DNA of 64,000 nucleotides from Streptomyces formicae (lineage in GTDB: Bacteria; Actinomycetota; Actinomycetes; Streptomycetales; Streptomycetaceae), in assembly GCF_022647665.1 (NCBI RefSeq), contig NZ_CP071872.1:1116001-1180000 (forward strand), written 5' to 3'. Positions within the stretch are counted from its first letter, which is position 1. Each line of letters starts with the position of its first letter. Shown in pieces: positions 53,814-61,554 of the stretch. Below the pieces are notes generated by a model. It was given only the letters and a program-made list of their open reading frames with translations, searched no databases and was not told where the DNA came from. A program made the position numbers and the translations under genes.

Positions 53814-55484
53814 ATGTCACGCTTGCGTCGTCTCTTACGTACGAGCGCGCGACGGCTGCCGCGCACCCAGGCCCGCCTTGTGGGCCTGCGCACATCCCAG
53901 TCGGGGCAGTCGGCTCTCGAATACCTGGGCCTGGTCCTCGTGGTGGCCGCGATCGTCGGTGCCCTGGTGGGAACGGGCATCGGGCAGGAGCTCACGCGGA
54001 AGATCAGCGCGCAGGTGTCCTGCATCGGAGGCGGCCCGTGCGACGACGGCGCCGCCGAGCAGGGCACGCAGGCCGGGGACGACGGTGACGACGCCGGCGC
54101 GGGTGATGACGAGGGCGGCGACCCGGGCGGCCCGTACGACCCCGCCGTCGACGAGGGCGGCGCCAACGACGAGGACGTCCACGTCGAGGACGAGCTGCCC
54201 CTGCCCGGGGACACCGGCGGGCCGAAGTCGCAGGCCGAGCTCGACTACGAGAAGGCGCTGAAAGAGCTCCAGGACGCGCAGGCCGCCGAGAAGTCCGACG
54301 GCGACAAGGCGAAGGAAGCCGCCAAGGAGCTCGCGAAGATCCTCGCCGACGAGCTGGGGATCACCGATGCACTGGACTGCATCACCAAGGGGGACATGGG
54401 CGCCTGCACGGAGACGCTCATCAACGTCCTGCTCAGTCTCGTCGGCGGCGCGGTCGGGAAGCTGGCCGCCAAGTACGGAGCGCCGTGGAAGTGGAAGAAG
54501 GCCTATGAGCTCATCCAGAAGCTCAAGAAGCACGGCGGCGACCTCTACGACGGCCTGAAGGGCCTGATCAAGAACCGCAAGAAGGTCTCCCAGGCCGAGG
54601 ACAAACTCGCCGACACCAAGAAGAAGCTCGACGCCGAGCGCCAGAAGAAACCCGACGACAAACCCACCGCCTGCCCGGTCAGCCACAGCTTTCTGCCCGG
54701 TACGCCGGTCCTGCTCGCCGACGGCCGGAGCATCCCCATCGAGGCCGTACGGGTCGGGGACCGGGTCACCGCGACCGATCCCTACACCGGAGTGTCGGCG
54801 CCCCGGCGCGTGACCGACACGATCACCACGCACAAGGACAAGCACTTCACGCAGCTGACCGTCCTGACCGGATCGGGTGCGGCCGTGCTCACCGCGACCG
54901 ACACGCACCCGTTCTGGCTGCCGGGCCAGGAACGCTGGGTCGACGCGGGCGAGATACGGGCGGGCGACGAACTCCAGGACCCCGGCGGCAGGGCGCTCGC
55001 GGTGGTCGCGGTGCGGAAGTTCACCGAGCAGCGGACCACTCATGACCTGACCGTCGCGGGGACCCACACGTACTACGTGCTCGCGGGCGACGCCCCGGTC
55101 CTGGTCCACAACATCGACAAGAGCCGCTACAAGCACCTGGACCGGCCCGGGTACAGCAACTACGTTCTGGTCGACAAGAACGGCAAGGTCTACTACTCCG
55201 GTATGTTCGGCGGCAAGCAGACCCAGGCCGACGTCGAGCGGCGGCACAGCAAGAACCACAACCGGTTCAACCCCAGGAACGGCGACCGGATGATCGTGAC
55301 CCCCGGCAAGCGCACCTACGGCGAGGCGCGCCTCCTGGAGCAGGAGAACGCCGACAGGTACAAGACCCACATCGGGAAAAAGGGCAAGGACTACCGGGGC
55401 AACCGACAGCATCCGCTCGACCCCAAGAAGCGCGCCGAGTACGCGGACTACCAGAAGCAGAAGAAACTCGGGGGTTGCCCATGA
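53814..55484 (+). CDS. Pilin-HINT polymorphic-toxin-like protein 1 (GIY-YIG-like C-terminal tip)
   Basis: 556 aa. Residues 1-31 are a basic leader ending at G31|QSALEY (E36, Y37), the Flp prepilin site, then a helix to about 57. Next come an acidic Asp/Gly linker (about 76-135), a helical stalk (about 140-285, KALKELQDAQAAEK, GAPWKWKKA) and a HINT/pretoxin domain (about 287-433: C287PVSHSFLPGTPVLLADG, TTHDLTVAGTHTYYV, ending VHN). The 123-residue tip (NYVLVDKNGKVYYSG, DVERRH, GEARLLEQ) looks like a GIY-YIG/URI nuclease with E504 as catalytic candidate. Codon 8 is TTA (53835-53837), so bldA is needed. A 4-base overlap with the next gene suggests toxin-immunity coupling. Pilin-type delivery is inferred. 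Confidence 0.85.
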   Translation: MSRLRRLLRTSARRLPRTQARLVGLRTSQSGQSALEYLGLVLVVAAIVGALVGTGIGQELTRKISAQVSCIGGGPCDDGAAEQGTQAGDDGDDAGAGDDEGGDPGGPYDPAVDEGGANDEDVHVEDELPLPGDTGGPKSQAELDYEKALKELQDAQAAEKSDGDKAKEAAKELAKILADELGITDALDCITKGDMGACTETLINVLLSLVGGAVGKLAAKYGAPWKWKKAYELIQKLKKHGGDLYDGLKGLIKNRKKVSQAEDKLADTKKKLDAERQKKPDDKPTACPVSHSFLPGTPVLLADGRSIPIEAVRVGDRVTATDPYTGVSAPRRVTDTITTHKDKHFTQLTVLTGSGAAVLTATDTHPFWLPGQERWVDAGEIRAGDELQDPGGRALAVVAVRKFTEQRTTHDLTVAGTHTYYVLAGDAPVLVHNIDKSRYKHLDRPGYSNYVLVDKNGKVYYSGMFGGKQTQADVERRHSKNHNRFNPRNGDRMIVTPGKRTYGEARLLEQENADRYKTHIGKKGKDYRGNRQHPLDPKKRAEYADYQKQKKLGGCP

Positions 55485-56395
55485 GCGGCGACACGTCGGC
55501 GGTCGCACAGCTGACCGGTATCGTGCAGGACTTCGCCGACGAGGCCGGCGGCCCGCCGACGCTCGGCGAGCTGTTGGAGATCCTCGGCTGGGGGGTTCCA
55601 GCCGGTTCCGCGGCCCTGACCGGCCAGGTCCCCGTACCGCTGGCCTTCAAGGCGAAGCTGAAGGGCAACAAGCGGTACGAGAGCGGGCGGCCGAGCCGTA
55701 CCGCCGAGCTGAATGACTCCGTCTTCGTCGCGGCGTCCGATCTGCTCACGGAGCTCGCGGAGACCGCGGCCGCCCGGGCCGGGGCGCCGGTGACCGCGGC
55801 CGGACTGGCGGCGGAGATCACGACGCTGCTGAAGCAGACGGATGTTCGGCTCGACGACGCGGAGACCGCGGCCGTGGCGAGCCTGACCGCCGACGTTCCC
55901 AAGCGGAAGCTGCCCAAGCCCCAGCGTGGCGATCTGCTCGCCATCCCGGCGCAGGCGGGCGGCTGGCATCTCGCCCTGGTCCTGGAGCGCAACCGCATCG
56001 GCACGGCGCTGGGCCTGGTGCGCGGCGTCCGGACGGTTCCGCGAGTCACGGGTGATCGGACCGAGGTCGTACGACGTCCGGTCTTCCACACCGATGACGA
56101 GCAGGTGTCGGCCGGGATCTGGAAGACGGCCGGGCATGACGAGCGCCTTCTGGAACTGTTTCCCGGCGCTCCGGAGATCTACCACAGCACGGAGTTCGAC
56201 TGGCCCGGCGTCGACCTCGGCGAGTTCGGCGCCGCGGAGAGCGCCGACGCGGGCGAGCTGCGGCTCATCGGCAAGGACGAGGCGGAGGACGTGGGGCTGC
56301 TGGACGGCACGTACCGGCAGTCCTGGATGAGCGAGCACCTGCAGGAGCTGCTCGACGAGGGCAAGCTGCCGGGCGTGGGTCCGTCGGGCCGGTGA
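55481..56395 (+). CDS. Candidate immunity protein for toxin-like protein 1 (Imm26-like segment)
   Basis: 304 aa; its ATG overlaps the toxin stop. The N-terminal half is helical (LGELLEILGW; DLLTELAETAAARAG; LAAEITTLLKQTDVRL, an XRE-like arrangement). The C-terminal half has KPQRGDLLAIPAQAGGWHLALVLERNRIGTALGLVRG, which resembles the Imm26 immunity family. Position, overlap and acidic charge support immunity; binding to the GIY-YIG-like tip is inferred. Confidence 0.7.
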   Translation: MSGDTSAVAQLTGIVQDFADEAGGPPTLGELLEILGWGVPAGSAALTGQVPVPLAFKAKLKGNKRYESGRPSRTAELNDSVFVAASDLLTELAETAAARAGAPVTAAGLAAEITTLLKQTDVRLDDAETAAVASLTADVPKRKLPKPQRGDLLAIPAQAGGWHLALVLERNRIGTALGLVRGVRTVPRVTGDRTEVVRRPVFHTDDEQVSAGIWKTAGHDERLLELFPGAPEIYHSTEFDWPGVDLGEFGAAESADAGELRLIGKDEAEDVGLLDGTYRQSWMSEHLQELLDEGKLPGVGPSGR

Positions 56396-56511
56396 CGCCG
56401 CGGGAGTTCACCCAGCGACGGTGAGACCGACGCCGGGTGAAGCCCCGCTCAGCCCCGCCCCGCTCGGACCCGCCGCGCTCAGCCCCACCGCGCTCACACC
56501 CGCCGCCGCCC

Positions 56512-56961
56512 TCACACCCACCCCCGCACCGCCACGAACCCGTACAGCAGTCCCAGCGCGAACACTCCCAGCCCCGTCGCGAACGCCGCCGGCAGCAGCG
56601 CCGGGCCCCAGGCGCCCGGGCCTGCGACCGTGGCGTGCCGGGACGGGGCGGACGGGTCGTAGGAGACGCGGACCGGGGCGCCCGGCTGGAAGCCGAAGGG
56701 GCCGGGGGCGGTGTCCGTGAACTCGATGTCGCGGCCGTCGGGGGTGCGGAAGGTGAAGACGTACTCGGTGGCGTAGCGGTTCTCCATGCCCGGGCCGCGG
56801 TCGACCGTGCGGCGTTCGGCGCAGCGGCCTTCGGCGTGCTCGCCGTGGCGGACGAGCCGGAGCACGCGGCGCAGCCGGAGCGCGGAGCGGACCGCGAAGG
56901 CGCCGAAGAGGAGGCCGAGGAGGAGCAGGAGCGTGGCTCCGCCTCCGGGAAGGATCTGCAT
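56512..56961 (-). CDS. DUF3592-type membrane protein
   Basis: 149 aa. Helices at the N-terminus (GGATLLLLLGLLFGAFAV) and C-terminus (LLPAAFATGLGVFALGLLYGF). The middle beta domain (AEGRCAERRT...YATEYVFTFRTPDGRDIEFTD...PGAPVRVSYDP) is typical of DUF3592. Third gene of the minus-strand operon headed by the third pilin fusion. Confidence 0.8.
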   Translation of the reverse strand: MQILPGGGATLLLLLGLLFGAFAVRSALRLRRVLRLVRHGEHAEGRCAERRTVDRGPGMENRYATEYVFTFRTPDGRDIEFTDTAPGPFGFQPGAPVRVSYDPSAPSRHATVAGPGAWGPALLPAAFATGLGVFALGLLYGFVAVRGWV

Positions 56962-56974
56962 GATGCCGCTGCCT

Positions 56975-57556
56975 CTACTTGACGGTGATCGACTCGACGA
57001 ACGTATCGAGTTCGTCCTCGCCGAGGGAGCCCTTCACGGCGTTGATCCGTACGAGGAAGGGCACGCCCTTCGAGTCGACACCCGCGACCATGACCCCGGT
57101 CATCCGGGTGCCCTGCTCGGGGGTGCGCTCCTCGCCGCTCGACGTGAACTCGTAGTTGATACGGCGCGCCTGCCGTGCGCTCTCCTCGCCGCTGAGGCGT
57201 ACGTCGCCGCTGTCCTGCCGGGTGGCCCCGATGCCGATGACCGCGCCGGCGGCCGTCGCGGCCTCCTCGGCGTCGTCCACGCCCGTCGCGAAGTCCAGCT
57301 GGACGGAGACCATGCCGGTGCGCAGCCCGCCCTCCTCCTTGAGTGCGACGGCGGCGTTGTGCTTGCTGCGTTCGGCGGCGGGCTGTTCCTCGTAGCCGTC
57401 GTCCTCGGGGTAGCCGACGGAGAGGCTCTTGGTGTCGAGCGTGCCCCAGCCGTCGGGGAGGGCCGCGGCGTCCGTGCCGCCGCCGCAGCCGGTCAGCAGG
57501 GTCGTGGTGAGGGCGGCGGCAGCCACCGCGCCGCACAGCGTCCGAAGGTGCGTCAT
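56975..57556 (-). CDS. Lipoprotein, operon partner of the third pilin fusion
   Basis: 193 aa. Lipobox LLTGC (Cys about 23). The mature domain (WGTLDTKSLSVGYPEDDGYEEQ, MVSVQLDFATGVDDAEEAATAAGAVIG, VPFLVRINAVKGSLGEDELDTFVESITVK) resembles LpqN/Mog1-like folds of actinobacterial lipoproteins. It lies 13 bases after the fusion gene. It could shield or present that protein. Confidence 0.8.
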   Translation of the reverse strand: MTHLRTLCGAVAAAALTTTLLTGCGGGTDAAALPDGWGTLDTKSLSVGYPEDDGYEEQPAAERSKHNAAVALKEEGGLRTGMVSVQLDFATGVDDAEEAATAAGAVIGIGATRQDSGDVRLSGEESARQARRINYEFTSSGEERTPEQGTRMTGVMVAGVDSKGVPFLVRINAVKGSLGEDELDTFVESITVK

Positions 57557-57569
57557 CGTCCTTACGTCC

Positions 57570-59708
57570 TTACTTCGCGCAGTAGCTGTACGGCAGGGAA
57601 GTGCGCTTGTCGCCCTGCGGGGCGCCGAGGAACGTGGCGTTCGTCAGCGTCTCCTTCTTCTGCTCGCTCGACACGGAGAACCCGAGGCTCATACCCAGCG
57701 AGACCTCGAAGCCGAACTCCTGGGCATCGATCTCTCCGTGGTAGTCGAGGGTGCTCGACAGGCCGTCCTGGAACATCAGCTGATCGAAGGGGTCGTTCCC
57801 CTCCGGCTTCTGCTCAAGCGACTTGTCGCCGAACATGTACTCGAACGGTGCGGTGTTGTTCCCCGACCCGTCCAGCCACTTCTCGGCGACGGCCCTCTTG
57901 TCCTCGGTCATCTGGTCGGTCTCCTTGCCGAAGACGATCGAGTTGGTCTGGACCTCGATGCCGGTCGGCCCGGAGGAGTCGGTGACGCCGCCCTTGCCGC
58001 CCCGCTTCTCGTCCTTCTTCTTCCCGTTGTCGCCGCCGGCCTCGGTCTTGTCGGACGTCTGCGTCCCCTCGAACGTCTTCGTCATGTCGATACGGACCAG
58101 CTTGCCGGTCTTCTGATCGCGCGTGACCGTGATCGCGCCGGTGTACGAGTCCTTCGCGCCGGCCGTGCCGCCGAGCGGACCGGCCTCACCGCTCACCTTG
58201 CCCTCGATCTCCAGCTTGGCGGTGTACGTGTACGACTCGTTGCCGTTCACGTCGTCCTTGGTGATCGTCACATCGGGCGAGAACTTGGCCTTGCCGCCGA
58301 GCTTGGCCCCGAGCTTGGTGTCGTCACCGGCCTTGATGCCGAGGCCGCCGTCCGCCTGGGCGTAGAGGCCGATGGTCGAGTAGGAGATCTTCTTGTCGCC
58401 GATCTGCCGCTCGATGGCCTCCTTCTTCTCGGCCCACTCCTTCGCCGCGTACCAGTTGCCTCCGCCGTACGCGCCGCTGTGGGTCATCGAGGTCTCCCAC
58501 ATCTTCATCTCCTCGATGTCCTCGCGCATCCTCTCGGCGTCCGCCTCGCTCTTGAAGACCCAGGTGTCGCCGTTCGTCACCTTGATGCCGCCGCCGAGGT
58601 CCACATCGGCCTTGCCGAGCTTGCCCAGCTTGATGCCGGGTGTGCTCGCGTTGACCCCGGCCGACGCGGCGTCGGTGAACGTCATGTAGACGAGCTTGTC
58701 GTTGCCGTCGACCTTGCCGTCGCCGTTCACATCGGTGTTCGCCTGGGAGACCTTCTGCTGGAAGCCGTACTCCTCGCCCCACTCGAACCAGCCGATCTTC
58801 ACCTTGCCGCCCGCCGTGTCCGAGACGCTCGACACCTGGCACAGCTTCGGCTCGTAGTCCGCGTCGCTCTTGGGCCTGGCGGTGCCGTCGGGGCCGGTGA
58901 CGCAGTTCCCGCCGCCCGAGCCGGTGAGGGACGCGATGGCGCACTGGATCCGGGCACCGACGCGGCCGCCGATGCCGGCGGCGGAGACCGCAAGGATCAC
59001 GGCGACGACCACGACGACGACGCCGAGGTACTCCAGGGCGGTGGCACCGCGGTCGCGCCAGGTGTACGGGTACGCAGGCGCGCCCGCCCCGCCGCCGCCC
59101 TCGCCCGTGCGGGAGCGGTCCTCGCGCAGCCGGTCCAGGGCGATGCCGATCGCCGCGCCGGTGGCGAGGGCCACGACGGGCATGAGGACGCCCTCGGTCG
59201 ACAGGAAGCGCCAGGAGACGGCGTAGCCGTAGCCGAGCGCGGCGAACGGCACGGTGAGGGTGGCGAGCAGCCGGACCGGACGGGAGTCGCGCTGCGGCTC
59301 GGGAAGGACGCGGGCGGCGACCAGGACGGTCAGCACGGTGGTCGCGATGCCGGGGACGTGGAGCAACGCCAGCCGCCAGCCGAAGACTTCGAGCCGGTCG
59401 GTGGTGGCGAGGGGCTCCAGGAGGGCCTTGGCGAAGAGCAGTCCGCAGGCGAAGTACACGATGACGGCCGCCGCCCAGCTGCGTATCAGAGCGAAGAACA
59501 GCTCCGAGCCGCCGCCTGGGCCGTGCCGCCCCGGGGGACGTACCCGCCGCGCCCGTACCCGCGCTCGTGCCCGCGTCCGCTGCCCCATGCACCGCCACCG
59601 CTCACGGCCCCTACCTCTTCCGTCTCCGAAGCCCTCGCTGCCCGTGCTGCCCGTGCTGCCCGTGCCGCCCGTGCTGCCCGTGCTGCCCGTCCACGCTGCG
59701 CCTGCCAC
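57570..59708 (-). CDS. Third pilin-type fusion: four membrane helices, Flp-type helix and large exported domain
   Basis: 712 aa from the GTG at 59708, chosen because the promoter -10 ends 8 bases before it; ATG 59588 would give 672 aa. A Thr-Gly-Ser repeat (about 6-24) comes first. Four membrane helices lie at about 73-95, 115-133, 147-165 and 174-192. The prepilin-like site RDRG221|ATALEY (E226, Y227) and its helix end near 246. The exported part has a calcium-loop DVNGDGKVDGNDK and long beta-rich stretches (LKIGW.., KVSGEAGPLGG..). No HINT or recognised toxin domain was seen. Heads an operon with a lipoprotein and a DUF3592 protein. Confidence 0.8.
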   Translation of the reverse strand: MAGAAWTGSTGSTGGTGSTGSTGSEGFGDGRGRGRERWRCMGQRTRARARVRARRVRPPGRHGPGGGSELFFALIRSWAAAVIVYFACGLLFAKALLEPLATTDRLEVFGWRLALLHVPGIATTVLTVLVAARVLPEPQRDSRPVRLLATLTVPFAALGYGYAVSWRFLSTEGVLMPVVALATGAAIGIALDRLREDRSRTGEGGGGAGAPAYPYTWRDRGATALEYLGVVVVVVAVILAVSAAGIGGRVGARIQCAIASLTGSGGGNCVTGPDGTARPKSDADYEPKLCQVSSVSDTAGGKVKIGWFEWGEEYGFQQKVSQANTDVNGDGKVDGNDKLVYMTFTDAASAGVNASTPGIKLGKLGKADVDLGGGIKVTNGDTWVFKSEADAERMREDIEEMKMWETSMTHSGAYGGGNWYAAKEWAEKKEAIERQIGDKKISYSTIGLYAQADGGLGIKAGDDTKLGAKLGGKAKFSPDVTITKDDVNGNESYTYTAKLEIEGKVSGEAGPLGGTAGAKDSYTGAITVTRDQKTGKLVRIDMTKTFEGTQTSDKTEAGGDNGKKKDEKRGGKGGVTDSSGPTGIEVQTNSIVFGKETDQMTEDKRAVAEKWLDGSGNNTAPFEYMFGDKSLEQKPEGNDPFDQLMFQDGLSSTLDYHGEIDAQEFGFEVSLGMSLGFSVSSEQKKETLTNATFLGAPQGDKRTSLPYSYCAK
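59637..59690. repeat. 9-base tandem repeat (six copies) at the start of the third pilin fusion
   Basis: Units of GCTGCCCGT (plus strand) from 59637, one with a single change, encode Thr-Gly-Ser repeats on the minus strand if translation begins at 59708. Confidence 0.75.
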
Positions 59709-59716
59709 GCGGCGCG

Positions 59717-59761
59717 AGCGTACGAGCGGACGGCACCGTCTGACGTGGGTCCACGGCCCCA
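59717..59761 (-). promoter_or_regulatory. Promoter of the third pilin fusion: Tad-regulon dyad plus -10
   Basis: TGGGTCCACGGCCCCA (59746-59761, plus strand) serves leftward transcription. On the minus strand TACGCT (59722-59717) lies 23 bases beyond it, and a GTG follows 8 bases later (59708). Confidence 0.65.
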
Positions 59762-59826
59762 ATCCCGGGCCCATCGGCTCCGCCACCCCAACTGGCCCGG
59801 CCCACAGCGGAATCTGGGACCGGAAG

Positions 59827-59870
59827 TGGGTCCTCGGGCCCACGACCCCTGGTGCGGGGCGGGTTAGCTT
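59827..59870 (+). promoter_or_regulatory. Promoter of toxin-like gene 2: Tad-regulon dyad plus -10
   Basis: TGGGTCCTCGGGCCCA (59827-59842), 22 bases, TAGCTT (59865-59870), 7 bases, ATG 59878: the same layout as toxin-like gene 1, again implying a leaderless mRNA. Confidence 0.7.
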
Positions 59871-59877
59871 CGCGGGT

Positions 59878-61554
59878 ATGTCTGCTGCGGGGGTTGTGCG
59901 GTGCGTACGCCGGTGGGTTCGTGCGGTGGTGCCTCGTACCGAGGTGCGGTTGTTGGGGCTTCGGCGTCATGGGGACCGTGGTCAGGGTGCGTTGGAGTAC
60001 CTGGGTCTGGCGTTGGTGGTCGTGGCGATCGTCGGTGCGTTGGTGGCGACGGGGATCGGTGCGGAGCTGACGCAGAAGATCGCGGCGCAGGTGGAGTGCA
60101 TCGGCGGTGGGTCGTGTGATGACGGTGGGGGTGAGGATCCCCAGGCCGGCGACACCGGTGGCACTGGTGGCGCGGAGGGGGATCCGGCGTCGGACGGTGC
60201 GGGTGACACGGATACGCAGAAGTCACCGGAGCAGATCGAGTACGAGAAGGCGCTGAAGGAGCTTCAGGACGCCCAGGCCGCCGAGAAGTCCGACTCCGAC
60301 AAGGCGAAGGAAGCCGCCAAGGAGCTGGCCAAGATCCTTGCCGATGAGCTGGGGATCACGGACGCCTTCAAGTGCATCACCGAGGGGGACATGGGGGCGT
60401 GCACGGAGACGCTCATCAACATCCTCACCAGTCTGATCGGTGGTGCGGTCGGGAAACTCGCGGCGAAGTACGGGGCGCCGTGGAAGTGGAAGAAGGCCGC
60501 CGAGCTGGTCAAGAAGCTCAAGAAGCACGGCGGGGACCTGTACGACGGCCTGACCGGGCTCATCAAGAACCGCAAGAAGGTCGCGGACGCGCAGAAGAAA
60601 CTCGACGACGCGAAGAAGAAGTGGGACCCCGAGAAACAGAAGAAGCCGGACGAGAAGAAGTCCGACGACAAGCCGGCGACCTGCCCGGTCAGCCACAGCT
60701 TCCCGCCGGGCACCCGGGCCCTCGTAGCCGGTGGCCTGTCCGTCCCGATCGAGTCGATCCGCATCGGCGACCAGGTCGTCGCCACCGACCCGGTCAGCGG
60801 GCTGACGACCCTGCGCACGGTGACGCGTACTTTCACCACGTACGACGACAAGGACTTCACCCGGCTGAGTACGGGTGCGGGTACGGTCACCGCGACGGAC
60901 ACGCACCCCTTCTGGCTCACCGACGAGGGCCGCTGGGCCGACGCCGGCGAGATCGAGTCCGGAGACACCCTGCGCCTGCTCGGCGGCGCCTCGCTCAAGG
61001 TCACGTCCGTGACCCGCTTCACGCAGCGGCAGACCACGCACGACCTGGAAGTCGGTGGTCTCCACTCGTACTACGTGGGCGTCGGCTCGGCCTACGCGCT
61101 CGTGCACAACAACGAGTGCGAGTGGCCCGCGGGCCCCAATGTGAAGGGCCCCGCCGCCGGCAAGGTCCTCAAGCGGCCGCACTGGAGGCACACCGTCAAG
61201 GGCGCAGCGAAGGGGGAGGTGAAGGAGAAGAACACCGTCATCCTGGAGGAGACGCGCGCCAAGGTCGACGAGGACATCAAGGCCATCGCCGAGGGCAAGG
61301 CCGAACTCCTTCCGGACGGCAACACCTACCGCGTCAACGGTCGCACGTACGAGGTGAAGGGGAACGGTACGGTCTTCCCGAAGGACGGCCCCGGCTTCGT
61401 CAATCTCGACCGTCACGAGTACGCGGCGCTGCAGCTGATCGCCAAGGGGGACCCGGGTTCCCTCAAGCAGCTGGAGATGAACCCGAGGTTCAAGAACAAC
61501 CCCGCGGCCGTCGCCAAGGCCAGGGCGGTCTGGGAAGGAACGTACAAAGAGTGA
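59878..61554 (+). CDS. Pilin-HINT polymorphic-toxin-like protein 2 (unrecognised tip)
   Basis: 558 aa. The same order as protein 1: basic leader, G35|QGALEY (E40, Y41) and Flp helix to about 61; acidic linker; near-identical helical stalk (about 118-265); HINT domain (C269PVSHSFPPGTRALVAGG ... TTHDLEVGGLHSYYV ... VHN at 409-411). The 147-residue tip is unrelated to that of protein 1 (LEETRAKVDEDIKAIAEG, TYRVNGRTYEVKGNGTVFPKDGPGFVNLDRHEYAALQLIAKG) and I do not recognise it. The early codons are unusually T-rich at third positions. It overlaps the next gene by GTGA. Confidence 0.82.
   Translation: MSAAGVVRCVRRWVRAVVPRTEVRLLGLRRHGDRGQGALEYLGLALVVVAIVGALVATGIGAELTQKIAAQVECIGGGSCDDGGGEDPQAGDTGGTGGAEGDPASDGAGDTDTQKSPEQIEYEKALKELQDAQAAEKSDSDKAKEAAKELAKILADELGITDAFKCITEGDMGACTETLINILTSLIGGAVGKLAAKYGAPWKWKKAAELVKKLKKHGGDLYDGLTGLIKNRKKVADAQKKLDDAKKKWDPEKQKKPDEKKSDDKPATCPVSHSFPPGTRALVAGGLSVPIESIRIGDQVVATDPVSGLTTLRTVTRTFTTYDDKDFTRLSTGAGTVTATDTHPFWLTDEGRWADAGEIESGDTLRLLGGASLKVTSVTRFTQRQTTHDLEVGGLHSYYVGVGSAYALVHNNECEWPAGPNVKGPAAGKVLKRPHWRHTVKGAAKGEVKEKNTVILEETRAKVDEDIKAIAEGKAELLPDGNTYRVNGRTYEVKGNGTVFPKDGPGFVNLDRHEYAALQLIAKGDPGSLKQLEMNPRFKNNPAAVAKARAVWEGTYKE

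Noticed and set aside
56376..56392. Another copy of the Tad-regulon dyad (GTGGGTCCGTCGGGCCGG)
   Set aside because: It is inside the end of the candidate immunity gene, one arm is broken and no -10 element follows.
59637..59690. CRISPR-like regular repeat
   Set aside because: The units are 9 bases with no spacers; it is a coding or leader microsatellite.
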